NCBI RefSeq assembly: GCF_007748035.1
Contig: NZ_CP036278.1
Location: forward strand, 2,232,001 to 2,296,000
DNA length: 64,000 nucleotides
Direction of reading: 5' to 3'
Origin: Aeoliella mucimassa
Lineage (GTDB): Bacteria; Planctomycetota; Planctomycetia; Pirellulales; Lacipirellulaceae
The number at the start of each line of letters is the position of its first letter. The stretch's first letter is position 1. Below, piece by piece: positions 51,882 to 61,155 of the stretch. The notes beneath the pieces are model-generated. The model had not been told where the DNA came from, searched no databases, and saw only the letters and a list, made by a program, of their open reading frames with translations. The position numbers were made by a program, and so were the translations under genes.

Positions 51882-52229
51882 ATGGACGAACTAACCGAAG
51901 CGGTGGCTACGCTCGACGATGTGCAAGACCTGCTCGACGATCTGGTCGTCAGCGGGCTGCGATGCGTACCGGCGACCACGCTCGCCCGCTTGCGGGCAGT
52001 GGCCGACGAATTCGGTACCATCGGCGCCGAACACCTCAGCCAGCAACTGGCACAACTAATCGCGTTGGTCGAAGCCGATGATCGCGAAGCGGCCGCGCAG
52101 ATGGTCCGGCTACAAACCAGCTTGCGACTCTTCGAGCGGGTGCTCTCGCTCGAATCGGCGAGCAGTTCTCTGGAGCATTTCGTCGCGGTCCAGCAGCCCG
52201 ACGACGAGCTGGCGGAGGAGGATGCATGA
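51882..52229 (+). CDS. Small acidic helical protein of the MoxR-VWA operon
   Basis: 115 residues from ATG 51882; a GTG at 51855 is also in frame. The sequence is strongly acidic and helical, with TEAVATLDDVQDLLDDLVVSG and an amphipathic stretch LSQQLAQLIALVEADD. No domain is recognised. The stop overlaps the next gene as ATGA (52226-52229). It may be an adaptor that binds the downstream protein or the ATPase. Confidence 0.7.
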   Translation: MDELTEAVATLDDVQDLLDDLVVSGLRCVPATTLARLRAVADEFGTIGAEHLSQQLAQLIALVEADDREAAAQMVRLQTSLRLFERVLSLESASSSLEHFVAVQQPDDELAEEDA

Positions 52230-53347
52230 AACTGGCCGACCTCGACTCGAAAAAGGTGTTGCCGCTGCTTGATTCGCTTACCGCTGCCATCGAAGAAATC
52301 TTACTGGCCGGGCTTACCGCTGCCTCGCAGGCGACTCACAAGACGCTGGGGGTAAGCTTTCAAGAAGCTTCGCGGATGCGTCTATTGCGGTTGGGAGCCA
52401 CCCTGCGCGTGGCCAACGAAGAAATCGGCCGCTTCACCCGCAACGATGCCGAGTTCTCCAAACAGCGGCTCAGTTTCTTCCTCGGTCGGGCCTGGCTGCT
52501 GAGTCGTGGACTGGCGACCGCGGTTCGCAACACCGACTCGGCGTTGTTCGAACGACTAATGCACACGCCAGTCTCGCAACCGCTCAAGCAAACGCGAGTG
52601 ATCACCCTGGGGGTGACCAAAAAACATGTGAAAGATAGTTTCTGCGGCTTCGATTTTCGACTTCGCACGCTCGACGATACTCCGCAACTTCCGCGCGGCC
52701 AGTCGTTGGTCTGGTCGTGCGTGTTCCCTTTGAAACCAGGCAACGAGATTCCCCCCGAGGGTTTTCTGCATCTGCCTCAGAAACAGAAGTTCAAGCCGCA
52801 TCTGTTTCTCGAAGGAAAGATCGTCGAAATCACTAGCGCCATGTTCGCGCTCGACGACCACGGAGGTGGGCGACTCACCATGGGCGAGAAGACCAGTGTT
52901 ACCGCTGCCAAGACTTACAGCGACTGGCCGCAGCACTTTGCTTGGGATCCGTCGCGGGCCCAGCAACATCTGCAACAATACCGCCCAGGCCCGTTTGATC
53001 TGGAGATCGACCTGCAGGAAGAGTTGATGCTTGATGTATGGCAGTTCGCCGAGGACTCCTGGCAACCTGCAACTCGCAAAACGCAGCAGTTGGTTCCGAT
53101 TGTGAGCCATCAAACCCTTTTTCAATTGAGCTATAGCGACTCGCCGGAAGGCGTATCGGTGAAATCGGCCCTCAAGAAACTGCACGCGAAGAAAGATCGC
53201 CCACCACTGTTTGGGCTGATGCACTACGCGGCTTGCCAACTGATGGTGCAGCCGCTCACGCTGCTCGAGGGGGAGAAACCGCGCTACCTTACCATTTCCG
53301 ATAAAGACGTCGACCGTAAAGCGTTGCTCGCAGCGCTCAAGTTTTGA
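52226..53347 (+). CDS. Orphan 373-residue protein of the MoxR-VWA operon
   Basis: I do not recognise a family. The first 110 residues are helical (LDSLTAAIEEILLAGLTAASQATH and ATLRVANEEIGRF). The rest is a beta-rich region with TRVITLGVTKKHVKDSFCGFDFRLR, WSCVFPLKPGNEIPPEG and a closing TISDKDVDRKALLAAL. No membrane or signal segment is visible. It is tightly placed between the small acidic gene and the MoxR gene (15-base gap), so it is an integral part of the system. Confidence 0.75.
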   Translation: MKLADLDSKKVLPLLDSLTAAIEEILLAGLTAASQATHKTLGVSFQEASRMRLLRLGATLRVANEEIGRFTRNDAEFSKQRLSFFLGRAWLLSRGLATAVRNTDSALFERLMHTPVSQPLKQTRVITLGVTKKHVKDSFCGFDFRLRTLDDTPQLPRGQSLVWSCVFPLKPGNEIPPEGFLHLPQKQKFKPHLFLEGKIVEITSAMFALDDHGGGRLTMGEKTSVTAAKTYSDWPQHFAWDPSRAQQHLQQYRPGPFDLEIDLQEELMLDVWQFAEDSWQPATRKTQQLVPIVSHQTLFQLSYSDSPEGVSVKSALKKLHAKKDRPPLFGLMHYAACQLMVQPLTLLEGEKPRYLTISDKDVDRKALLAALKF

Positions 53348-53362
53348 ACCAAGGCACCCATC

Positions 53363-54535
53363 ATGGCTAAAAAGAAAGTCGCCGCGAAGAAGCCGGCCGC
53401 ATCGACCACCAAGGTAGAGACGGAGAGGCTTCGCGATCCGGCCGAAGTGAAATATGCCGACCAGCTTGCAGCACTCGTGCAGAACGACTCCGACACGCCC
53501 CCCGACGCCTGGCGGTTGTCGCCGCGAGCGGTGCTCGACTACATCGTCGGCGGTAAGAAGCTAAAAGCCACGATCGATGGCAAGAAAGTCGACGTGCCGA
53601 TCACCCGCAAGTTCTACGGAGACGACTCCATCGTCGAGCGGGCGATTGTCACCTTGGCTTCGGAGCGGGCGCTATTGCTGGTCGGCGAGCCTGGAACCGG
53701 CAAAAGCTGGCTCTCCGAGCATCTGGCCGCGGCCATCTCGGGCACCTCAACCTTAACCATCCAAGGAACCGCGGGGACCACTGAAGAACACATCAAGTAC
53801 TCGTGGAACATCGCCCGGGTGATCGCCGAGGGGCCGACCTCCGACAACCTGATTCCTTCGCCAGCGATGGTCGCCATGCAGGGGGGAACATTGCTGCGGT
53901 TCGAAGAAATCACCCGCTGTGTGCCCGACGTGCAGGATTCGCTCGTGTCGATCCTGTCCGACAAAGCGATCGCAATCCCCGAACTGCCTGATGCCAACAT
54001 GGTGTGGGCGCGGCCTGGGTTCAACATCATTGCGACCGCGAACACTCGCGACCAAGGGGTGAACGAACTGTCGGCCGCGTTGAAGCGCCGGTTCAATTAT
54101 ATCCACATCCCCATCGTCAGCGATCAGAAAACTGAGATCGAAATTGTGCAAAGCCGCTCGGCCGAGCTGATCGAGCGGTATGATCTGCCGCAACGGATGA
54201 GCCCGCCGCTGGTCGAATTGCTGGCCACCGTTTTTCGTGAACTCCGCACTGGCAAAACCAGCGACGGGGTGAGCCTGAAACAAGCCTCGAATACGCTGTC
54301 GACCGCCGAAGCGATCGGCGTGGCCCTCGACGCGAACCTGCACGCCCGCTACTTCGGAAAAGGAGAGGTGACGCCCGGCGACATCGCCCGCAACATGATT
54401 GGCTCGATCGTGAAGGAGGACGTCGCCGAGCTGGCAGTGCTTAAGGAGTACGCGGTGGTGGTTGCCAAGAAGCGGGGGATGAAGAACAAGGATTGGAAGG
54501 ACTTTCACGACGCAGTGGTGAGCTCGGTGAGGTAA
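53363..54535 (+). CDS. MoxR-type AAA+ ATPase
   Basis: 390 residues after a Lys/Ala-rich lead. Walker A is GEPGTGKS (108-115). The Walker B region is LLRFEEITRCVPDVQDSL (177-194), and sensor 1 is ATANTRD (224-230). The arginine finger lies in KRRFNYIHIP. MoxR ATPases usually act as chaperone-like remodellers with VWA proteins and DUF partners. Here both a VWA gene and a DUF5682 gene follow directly. The next gene starts three bases after its stop. Confidence 0.93.
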   Translation: MAKKKVAAKKPAASTTKVETERLRDPAEVKYADQLAALVQNDSDTPPDAWRLSPRAVLDYIVGGKKLKATIDGKKVDVPITRKFYGDDSIVERAIVTLASERALLLVGEPGTGKSWLSEHLAAAISGTSTLTIQGTAGTTEEHIKYSWNIARVIAEGPTSDNLIPSPAMVAMQGGTLLRFEEITRCVPDVQDSLVSILSDKAIAIPELPDANMVWARPGFNIIATANTRDQGVNELSAALKRRFNYIHIPIVSDQKTEIEIVQSRSAELIERYDLPQRMSPPLVELLATVFRELRTGKTSDGVSLKQASNTLSTAEAIGVALDANLHARYFGKGEVTPGDIARNMIGSIVKEDVAELAVLKEYAVVVAKKRGMKNKDWKDFHDAVVSSVR

Positions 54536-54538
54536 TTC

Positions 54539-57022
54539 ATGAGCCAAGCGGGTAAACAATCAGCCGCCGCGATCAGGCAAAGCGGGCTCGACACCGAGGC
54601 GATTGCGGAGCAAGTCGACCAGGTGCTCGGCGAGGACCTGTATTGGTTCCCGGTACGTCATCACTCGCCCGGCGTGGCGTATCACGTGCAGCGGACCATC
54701 CTCGCACGCAAGCCGAAAGTGATCTTCCTCGAAGGCCCTGCCGAGGCGCAAGACCTGCTGCCGCATGTGATCGATAGCAAGACCAAGCCACCAGTGGCGA
54801 TTTACTCGTCGTATCGTGACGACGACAACGTGCTCGGCCTGGCCGGCATCGCCAGCGAGTCGCCCGACATCCCAGCCAGGTTTGCCTCGTGGTACCCGCT
54901 GGTTGCCTACTCGCCGGAATACGTCACCTTGCAGGCGGCCACGAAAACGAAGGCCGACGTGGTGTTCATGGACCTGCCGCACTACGCCGAGATCACTCCG
55001 CGAAGCGACCTGGAACCGCTCGAAGAACCGCCGCCCGCCGAGGTGCTCGACCAGGACGCCAATCCTGCGTCGGCCGCCACGCATGATTCCGATCAACTGC
55101 TTTTCAGCAGCAGATTCTACCAACAGCTCGCCAAGTCGGCAGGATTTCGTTCGTGGAACGAAGCCTGGGACACCTTGTTTGAACTCGACGCCGATCAGCG
55201 CGATACCGAGGAGTTTCGCCGCGAGTTGGCAACGTTCTGCGCCGCGTCGCGACGCACCTCGCCGGCCGAGCGGTTGGCCATCGATGGCACCCTGGATCGC
55301 GAGCGTCATATGTGGCACACCATTCGCCAGACGCTAAAGACTCGCAAGCTGAAACCAAAGGATTGCATGGTCGTCTGCGGCGGGTTTCATTTGTTTCTCG
55401 ATCGCGACGACCTCCAACCGCCCAGCGAACTGCCAGCCGGCACGGTTTACACCTCGGTGGTGCCGTACTCGTTCTTCCGCATCTCGGAACTCTCCGGCTA
55501 CGGGGCGGGCAATCGCGCGCCACAGTACTATCAGACCTGGTGGGAGCTGGTGTCCGAAGGCCGGCCGACCGATCTGCTGGCCGAGCACGTGGTGTCGGTC
55601 CTCAAACGCGCCCGAAAGGAAGGCGAGCCGCTGTCCTCGGCCGATGCGATCTCGGTAAGCCAGCACGCCCGCATGCTGGCCCGACTGCGAGGACGCACCT
55701 CGCCGGTGCTCGACGACATTCACGACGCGCTAGTTACTTGCTGCTGCAAAGGCGATCCGGCCGACGTTGGTATACCGCTGCAGCGGGCGATCGACGCGGT
55801 GGACGTCGGCAACAAGCTCGGCCGAGTCACGCCCGCTTTGGGGCGGTTGCCGCTGGTGAGCGATTTTTATGGCAACCTCGACGAGCTGCAACTCGCCGAA
55901 GTCATGAGTAAAGAGAAACGCCAATCGGTGCAGCTCGACAAGCGCGAGCAGTTCGCTCGCCGGCGGAGCTGTTTCCTGCACCGCGTCGAGTTCCTCAAAG
56001 TGCCGCTCGGCAAGCTGGTCGACGCGAGCACGCAGGAACTCGCCACCGGAACGTTGTTCCGCGAACGGTGGGAGCTTCGCTGGAGTCCCAAGGTCGAAGC
56101 CGAACTGGTGGAACGCAATCTGTACGGCGATACGATTGAGTCGGCCGCGCTTGCGCAGCTCGAGGAGGACCTGGCCAAACATGCCTCGCAAGCGGGGGCC
56201 ATGTGCGCCCGGCTCGTCTGGGCGGTGAACATGGACTTGCCGGGTGCGGTGCAGCGTGCCGAACAACTCTGCGGCGAAGCCATCGACGACGACTCGCGGT
56301 TCGTTTCGCTCTGCCAGGCGATCACTCACCTGACCGTGATCGACCGCTACGCGGAGTATCGCGGGCTGGTGCGACAGCAGCTAGCCGAGTTGATTGTTCG
56401 AGCGTACGATCGCGCCTGCTTTGCGTTGCCAGCGGCAGCGAATGTGCCGGAGCAGGAGCAGAACGAACTGGTCGAAGCGTTGCGATCGCTGGCCGAGTTG
56501 GTGATTCGCGACGAGAAGACCCGCGATCTCGACCGGACACTGTTCACGCAAAGCGTTCGCTCGGCCGCCCAGCAAACGAACGTACCATTCCTCCGCGGAG
56601 CGTTTCTCGGCATGCTGGCCGAGATGCGCGAGATCCCGACCGACGAACTCGCCCACGAGGTATCCGCCTTGGCCAGTGCACCGATCGATACGATGGTCAC
56701 CGCTGGCGACCTGCTCGATGGCATCATGGCTGTCTCGCGTAGTTCGCTGCTGCTGGGTGCCGAGTCGCTGATCGAAGCGATCGATACGCTGCTAAAGGCG
56801 GCCGACTGGGATGCGTTCCTGGTGATGGTTCCGCGGATGCGGGCCGCGTTCGATCGACTGCACGACCGCCATGTCGAAACCTTGGCCGAGTGCGTCGCCC
56901 GCCGGTACGGGCTGGCCGAAGAGACTTCGCTTACCGAACTCAGCACCTCGGTCGGCGCGGCCGCGTTGTTTGCTCGCATCGACGCCGAAGTGGCCAACAT
57001 TCTATCGGACTGGGAGTTTTAA
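54539..57022 (+). CDS. DUF5682-family protein, putative metal-dependent hydrolase-like effector
   Basis: 827 residues. The N-terminal 290 residues hold the conserved core: YWFPVRHHSPG (35-45), VIFLEGPAEAQ (61-71), RERHMW (254-259) and VVCGGFHLF (278-286). Two His, a Glu in EGP, an Arg/His block and a GxxH recall the TraB/EreA/ChaN-like superfamily of putative hydrolases, but that link is inference. The C-terminal 500 residues are helical repeats rich in Leu and Ala that could be a scaffold. It lies between the MoxR and VWA genes with spacings of 3 and 1 bases, as seen for DUF5682 in other MoxR-VWA loci. Confidence 0.85.
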   Translation: MSQAGKQSAAAIRQSGLDTEAIAEQVDQVLGEDLYWFPVRHHSPGVAYHVQRTILARKPKVIFLEGPAEAQDLLPHVIDSKTKPPVAIYSSYRDDDNVLGLAGIASESPDIPARFASWYPLVAYSPEYVTLQAATKTKADVVFMDLPHYAEITPRSDLEPLEEPPPAEVLDQDANPASAATHDSDQLLFSSRFYQQLAKSAGFRSWNEAWDTLFELDADQRDTEEFRRELATFCAASRRTSPAERLAIDGTLDRERHMWHTIRQTLKTRKLKPKDCMVVCGGFHLFLDRDDLQPPSELPAGTVYTSVVPYSFFRISELSGYGAGNRAPQYYQTWWELVSEGRPTDLLAEHVVSVLKRARKEGEPLSSADAISVSQHARMLARLRGRTSPVLDDIHDALVTCCCKGDPADVGIPLQRAIDAVDVGNKLGRVTPALGRLPLVSDFYGNLDELQLAEVMSKEKRQSVQLDKREQFARRRSCFLHRVEFLKVPLGKLVDASTQELATGTLFRERWELRWSPKVEAELVERNLYGDTIESAALAQLEEDLAKHASQAGAMCARLVWAVNMDLPGAVQRAEQLCGEAIDDDSRFVSLCQAITHLTVIDRYAEYRGLVRQQLAELIVRAYDRACFALPAAANVPEQEQNELVEALRSLAELVIRDEKTRDLDRTLFTQSVRSAAQQTNVPFLRGAFLGMLAEMREIPTDELAHEVSALASAPIDTMVTAGDLLDGIMAVSRSSLLLGAESLIEAIDTLLKAADWDAFLVMVPRMRAAFDRLHDRHVETLAECVARRYGLAEETSLTELSTSVGAAALFARIDAEVANILSDWEF

Positions 57023-57023
57023 C

Positions 57024-58184
57024 ATGTCGCAAGCCTCGCCCAACGATCGGCACACCCTCGCCCGCTGGCGGCTGGTGCTCGGCAAACAAGCCGAAGCCCA
57101 AGGCATCACCTGCGCCGACGACCATACCTACCAACGCATCGAAAGCATCATCGGCTTTCTGTTCGGCGAAGGGCAGGGCGATCCCACCGGGGCTTCCGGG
57201 CGGGGGAGGTCGAAGGACCGCCAGGGGGGGCTCGGGGGTGGGCATCCACTCACGGTACCGGAATGGGTCGACGCGGTGGCCGAGCTGTTTCCGCACCAGG
57301 CCAAAGAGGTCATGGAGAAAGAGCTCGTCAGCCGCCGGGGCATCCGTGAACTTCTCGATCAGCCCAAGTTGCTCGAGAAGATCGAACCCAACATCGATCT
57401 AGTAAAGACTCTGCTTACGCACAAAGACCTGCTTAATCCCAAGACTCGCGTGCTCGCTCGCAAGATCATCGATCAGGTAGTGCAGCAGCTAAAAGAGAAG
57501 ATGAAGCTGCAAGTAGAGACGGCCATCACCGGGGCGATTCGCCGCGACCGTCACTCGCCGCGCAAGGTGTATCGCAATCTCGACTTGAAGACGACGATCC
57601 GCCGCAACCTAAAGAACTACGATCACCAGAGCGGCAAGCTATTCATCGATCGCGCGTACTACTTTGCCGCAGAACGCAAGAAACGCCCTTGGCACATCAT
57701 CGTCGCGGTCGACCAATCGGGATCGATGCTCGACTCGGCCATCTTCTCGGCCGTGATGGCGTCGATTTTCGCCGAGCTCCCGTCGATTCGCACTTCGCTG
57801 TTCCTGTTCGACACCGACATCGCCGACTTGAGCGATCAGGTCGGCCAGCCGGTCGACGTGCTGCTCTCCGTTCAACTCGGCGGCGGCACCGACATCACCC
57901 GAGCGCTGCAGTACGCCCATGGCTTGGTCCGCGAGCCGGCGCGCTCGATCGTGGTGCTCATTACCGACTTCTACGAAGGTCGCAACGAGCGCGATTTGAT
58001 CCACCAGACCCGCCAGATGGCCGAGTCGGGCATTCGCATGATCGGTCTCGGCGCGTTAGGATACAACGCCCGGCCCGAATACAATCGGCAAACCGCCCGC
58101 AAGCTCCGCAAGGTCGGTATGGACATCCTGGTCTGCACCCCCGAGAAGCTCGCCGAGTGCATGGGCGAAATCATCCGCGGCTAA
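57024..58184 (+). CDS. VWA-domain protein partner of MoxR
   Basis: 386 residues. A helical N-terminal half contains a Gly-rich linker (GASGRGRSKDRQGGLGGG, 56-73). The VWA domain spans about 222-384 with an intact metal-ion-dependent adhesion site: DQSGSM (230-235), Thr289 in GGGTDI and Asp315 in ITDFYEG. VWA proteins of this class bind MoxR ATPases and present substrates or partners. ATG 57024 starts one base after the DUF5682 stop. It is the last gene of the operon. Extension of the frame upstream to 56871 would overlap DUF5682 and is not supported. Confidence 0.92.
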   Translation: MSQASPNDRHTLARWRLVLGKQAEAQGITCADDHTYQRIESIIGFLFGEGQGDPTGASGRGRSKDRQGGLGGGHPLTVPEWVDAVAELFPHQAKEVMEKELVSRRGIRELLDQPKLLEKIEPNIDLVKTLLTHKDLLNPKTRVLARKIIDQVVQQLKEKMKLQVETAITGAIRRDRHSPRKVYRNLDLKTTIRRNLKNYDHQSGKLFIDRAYYFAAERKKRPWHIIVAVDQSGSMLDSAIFSAVMASIFAELPSIRTSLFLFDTDIADLSDQVGQPVDVLLSVQLGGGTDITRALQYAHGLVREPARSIVVLITDFYEGRNERDLIHQTRQMAESGIRMIGLGALGYNARPEYNRQTARKLRKVGMDILVCTPEKLAECMGEIIRG

Positions 58185-58409
58185 CTGAAATGGTCCCCCC
58201 GAGTGCGGAAGTCCTCTCCAGCCACTCCACCCCTCATGACTCCCTCCCGTAACATTGCGATCATCGCGGCATGTTCGTTTTCGGTCCGCTCGCTGGCCGC
58301 TGCGGTGGTGGCAACCTGCTGCTATCTGTGGGCGGTCAGGCGACACTCCGCCGCTGCGAGTGCTCCGTAAGGGGAGTTTGCACTCCATCCATGGGACTCC
58401 TCGCCATGG

Positions 58410-58955
58410 CTACTGTTTACGCCAGTCCTTCGAAAGCAGCCCATACACGACATGACTGACGAAGCGGTTGGTGACCCACTCGGCATCACGCAACGTTCCT
58501 TCATTGGTGAATCCCAGCCGCTCAGGTATCGCCCGGCTCCGCTCGTTGTCCGTCGCGCAGCGAATCTCCATGCGATGCAGCCCCAACTCGCCGAAGCAAT
58601 GTCGCAGGTAGGCCGAGCATGCTCTGGTCATGATGCCTTGGCCTTGCAATCTCTTCGCCAGCCAGTAGCCGATGGAACTGCTGCGGTGAGTCCACTGAAT
58701 GCCGTGCATCCCAATCATCCCAGCCAAGTCACCTTTATGGCGAATCGCGGTTTGAAATCCGGAGTTGCCTCCCACCTGGGTTTGCACCGCGCGGATGAAC
58801 CCCTGCACGTCGCTCACCGACTTGGTCTCCTCGACCCATCCTAGCCATGGACGGAGGTGGTCGCGGTTTTCGTCGACCACTCGGTAGAGTTCCTGGGCGT
58901 GGCGGGGAGCGAGTAGCTCCAGCGTGGTATCGCTGTCGAGTTGGTACGAAAACAC
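58410..58955 (-). CDS. GNAT acetyltransferase (RimJ/RimL-like)
   Basis: 181 residues. The GNAT core is clear: LELLAPRHAQELYRVVDENRDHLRPWLGW at the N-terminus, IGYWLAKRLQGQGIMTRACSAYL with the acetyl-CoA-binding R/Q-x-x-G-x-G/I type loop, and IRCATDNERSRAIPERLGF. It resembles ribosomal protein acetyltransferases. I start at GTG 58955, which has GGGGAA seven bases upstream. The open frame continues to 59492 but would run into the porin gene and has no GNAT features there. It probably has its own promoter. Confidence 0.85.
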   Translation of the reverse strand: MFSYQLDSDTTLELLAPRHAQELYRVVDENRDHLRPWLGWVEETKSVSDVQGFIRAVQTQVGGNSGFQTAIRHKGDLAGMIGMHGIQWTHRSSSIGYWLAKRLQGQGIMTRACSAYLRHCFGELGLHRMEIRCATDNERSRAIPERLGFTNEGTLRDAEWVTNRFVSHVVYGLLSKDWRKQ

Positions 58956-59247
58956 CGCTGGTTCCCCTATTAGATGATCAGATGCTATCAGGACGACAAG
59001 CAAAGCGGCGCGCCGGTTCGGCACCCTTCCAATGCTAGCAATCGACCCGCCAGGCTGCCAGCATGACAGGCGATTGGTTGCTGGGAGCTTAAGAAACGTG
59101 AAGGTCTCGCCAAACTTGGCGGTTTCGGTCAACCGGTGCGGTGTGGGTAGCCGAGAGGAGATGATGTAGCATGCTACCCATTTGCTTTTCCGGGCTTGGC
59201 TGTTGCACCTTATCCAGGCTTTTCTTCTCCTTCTTATCCCAGAAACC

Positions 59248-60693
59248 ATGCGCGGCTCCACCATCGCGATCATTGCATGCACGCTCGTGCTTGCCCTGAT
59301 GGGCAGTCGCGTTGGCCAAGGCACCGAACCAGACAGTCTGGCGATTCGCCGACTTCCCCCCTTGAGTCGTGCGTTGGCAGAGGACCTGACTCCGCCCGCT
59401 AACGATTCTATCTTTAGTGAGCCGGTAACTACCAACCTCAGCGCGACCGACCTCAGCGTAACTGGCACGTCCACCAGCGATCCGCTGGTCACCCCGATCG
59501 ACTACACGCAGCCGGTGACCGACACCCTCGAGCTATTCTCGGCCAATCCACCAATCGAGCGGTTTCAGTCCGAGGCATTCCGCCAGGCTTCGTATCGCTC
59601 GCTGAAAAATGACTTCACGCGGTTCCCCGAGTTCAAGGAAGGCATCATCATCGCGTCCGATAACATCGCCATGAAGATTGGTGGCTACGTAAAGGCCGAT
59701 CTGATTCGCGACTTCGATGCGATCACTTCCACCGATTCCTTCAACACCACGACGATTCCTACCAGTGGCCCTGGTTGGCAGAACGCCCGCTTCCATGCGA
59801 GGCAATCTCGACTTAGCTGCGACACCCGCTGGCGAACCAGCGGCGAAGTGGTCCGGGTATTCTTCGAAGGCGACTTCTTCGGCGGTTCGGCCGATAGCCC
59901 GAGCTTTCGGTTGCGTCACGCCTATGGGACGGTCGGGCGGTTCACCGCCGGACAAACGTGGACCACCTTTACCGATCCGTCGGCGGTTCCGCAGACCATC
60001 GACTTCGAAGGAGCTATCTCGAACGTAAACGTTCGCCAGGGACTGGTGCGATGGGATCAACCGCTGTGGGACGACTGTTACTCGGTCGCGGTCGCGCTCG
60101 AAGATCCCCAGGTGAGTATCGAAGCACCGTCGATGGTCGTCGGCGAAGCCCGCACCGAAATGCCTGATCTGGTTGCCCGCTTGCGATACAAACGCGATTG
60201 GGGAGAACTACGGGCGGCCTACGTGCTGCGAACCCTCGGCTTCCAGCCCGACGGGCAGGAGGTGATTGAGGACACCGGCTGGGGCTGGAACTTCACCGGC
60301 TCGGTGTTTGTGATGCCCGATACCCGAGGTTACTTTCAAATCACCTTTGGCGATGGCATCGGCAGTTATCGTGGCACCCCCGACGTGGTGGCCACCGGAC
60401 CGAATTCAGCCGCTATGGTGCACTCGCTCGGCTGGATGGTTGGTGTGCACCACGCCTGGAACGACTCACTGACTTCGAACGTCACGTTCAGCCGGCTTGC
60501 GAACGACGACATCCCCGGACAGGATGGCGACAATCTGAAGGGCATGACCTACCTGGCGGTCAACCTGATTGCCAATCCGTACGAACGGGTCTTCTGTGGA
60601 GTCGAGTACTTGTATGGCGTCCGCGACGACGTGAGCGGAGCGACCGGCCATGCCAACCGCCTGCAAGCATCGTTTGGTTTCTACCTGCCTTAG
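59248..60693 (+). CDS. DcaP-like outer-membrane porin
   Basis: 481 residues with a signal peptide (STIAIIACTLVLALMGSRVGQG). After a linker the barrel starts at KIGGYVKADLIRDFDAITS, the landmark of DcaP-type trimeric porins. RQSRLSCDTRW and the FRLRHAYGTVGRFTAGQTWTTF segment are further family features. It ends with a Phe-containing last strand (LQASFGFYLP), suited for BAM insertion. ATG 59248 is chosen because it places the signal peptide correctly; in-frame codons back to 59182 add a second hydrophobic stretch. It may feed small acids or sugars to the adjacent glycosidase pathway. Confidence 0.88.
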   Translation: MRGSTIAIIACTLVLALMGSRVGQGTEPDSLAIRRLPPLSRALAEDLTPPANDSIFSEPVTTNLSATDLSVTGTSTSDPLVTPIDYTQPVTDTLELFSANPPIERFQSEAFRQASYRSLKNDFTRFPEFKEGIIIASDNIAMKIGGYVKADLIRDFDAITSTDSFNTTTIPTSGPGWQNARFHARQSRLSCDTRWRTSGEVVRVFFEGDFFGGSADSPSFRLRHAYGTVGRFTAGQTWTTFTDPSAVPQTIDFEGAISNVNVRQGLVRWDQPLWDDCYSVAVALEDPQVSIEAPSMVVGEARTEMPDLVARLRYKRDWGELRAAYVLRTLGFQPDGQEVIEDTGWGWNFTGSVFVMPDTRGYFQITFGDGIGSYRGTPDVVATGPNSAAMVHSLGWMVGVHHAWNDSLTSNVTFSRLANDDIPGQDGDNLKGMTYLAVNLIANPYERVFCGVEYLYGVRDDVSGATGHANRLQASFGFYLP

Positions 60694-61155
60694 GGCCGGG
60701 CTAAAGTGGCCACTTTTTTTGGTTGCATTTGGCGGCCAATCTGGTCTAATGAACATGTATTCACGTACTGTGTTCTTTGACAATTAGGCCTTCTCAATTG
60801 TTCGCCGGCAATCGACTCCCAGCAGGCGTTTCGCTGGCTGGAAGCTCCCCCTTTCTGAGGTGAATCAGCGGCGGCCAAAAACCTGGCTGGACCCCGGTTT
60901 TGCCCCCAGTTTGAACGGGGTGGGGCGAAACGCTCGATCGGCCGCTTTCCGCCATTCGTCGCAAACCCTTGCAGCACATCAGTTTACAGCGATCTCATTG
61001 GCTGCAACAGAAAGAAATAAAGCCCCCACGAATCGATTTTGGCGAAGTGGGGGCAAAAAGGCGTCGCGAGTCCTGCTCGCACAAAACATAAACCCAAGTT
61101 ATACTTTACACAAATCCATGCGGTCCTCTTTTCTCAGCTTTACAGGATGACAAAC
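60694..61155. other. Intergenic region of 462 bases with several stem-loops
   Basis: The palindrome AAAGTGGCCACTTT (60703-60716) followed by TTTT is a likely end signal for the porin gene. A nested structure at 60871-60945 has an outer stem GCGGCC/GGCCGC and an inner stem GTTTTGCCCC/GGGGCGAAAC (60897-60931, one wobble pair). GCCCCCAC (61022-61029) pairs with GTGGGGGC (61047-61054) 100 bases before the glycosidase start. No gene is supported. The stems could be a structured leader. Confidence 0.5.
60703..60720 (+). terminator. Palindrome with T run after the porin gene
   Basis: AAAGTGGCCACTTT is perfectly symmetric and runs into further T residues, ten bases past the stop codon. The lack of a loop means the RNA stem must open at its tip, so confidence is moderate. 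Confidence 0.5.

Noticed and set aside
58235-58369. 44-residue open frame with a hydrophobic stretch after the VWA gene
   Set aside because: No convincing ribosome site, no recognisable domain and GC-biased composition; likely chance.
58956-59492. N-terminal extension of the GNAT gene
   Set aside because: It would overlap the porin signal-peptide region and has no GNAT similarity; GTG 58955 with a good ribosome site is better.
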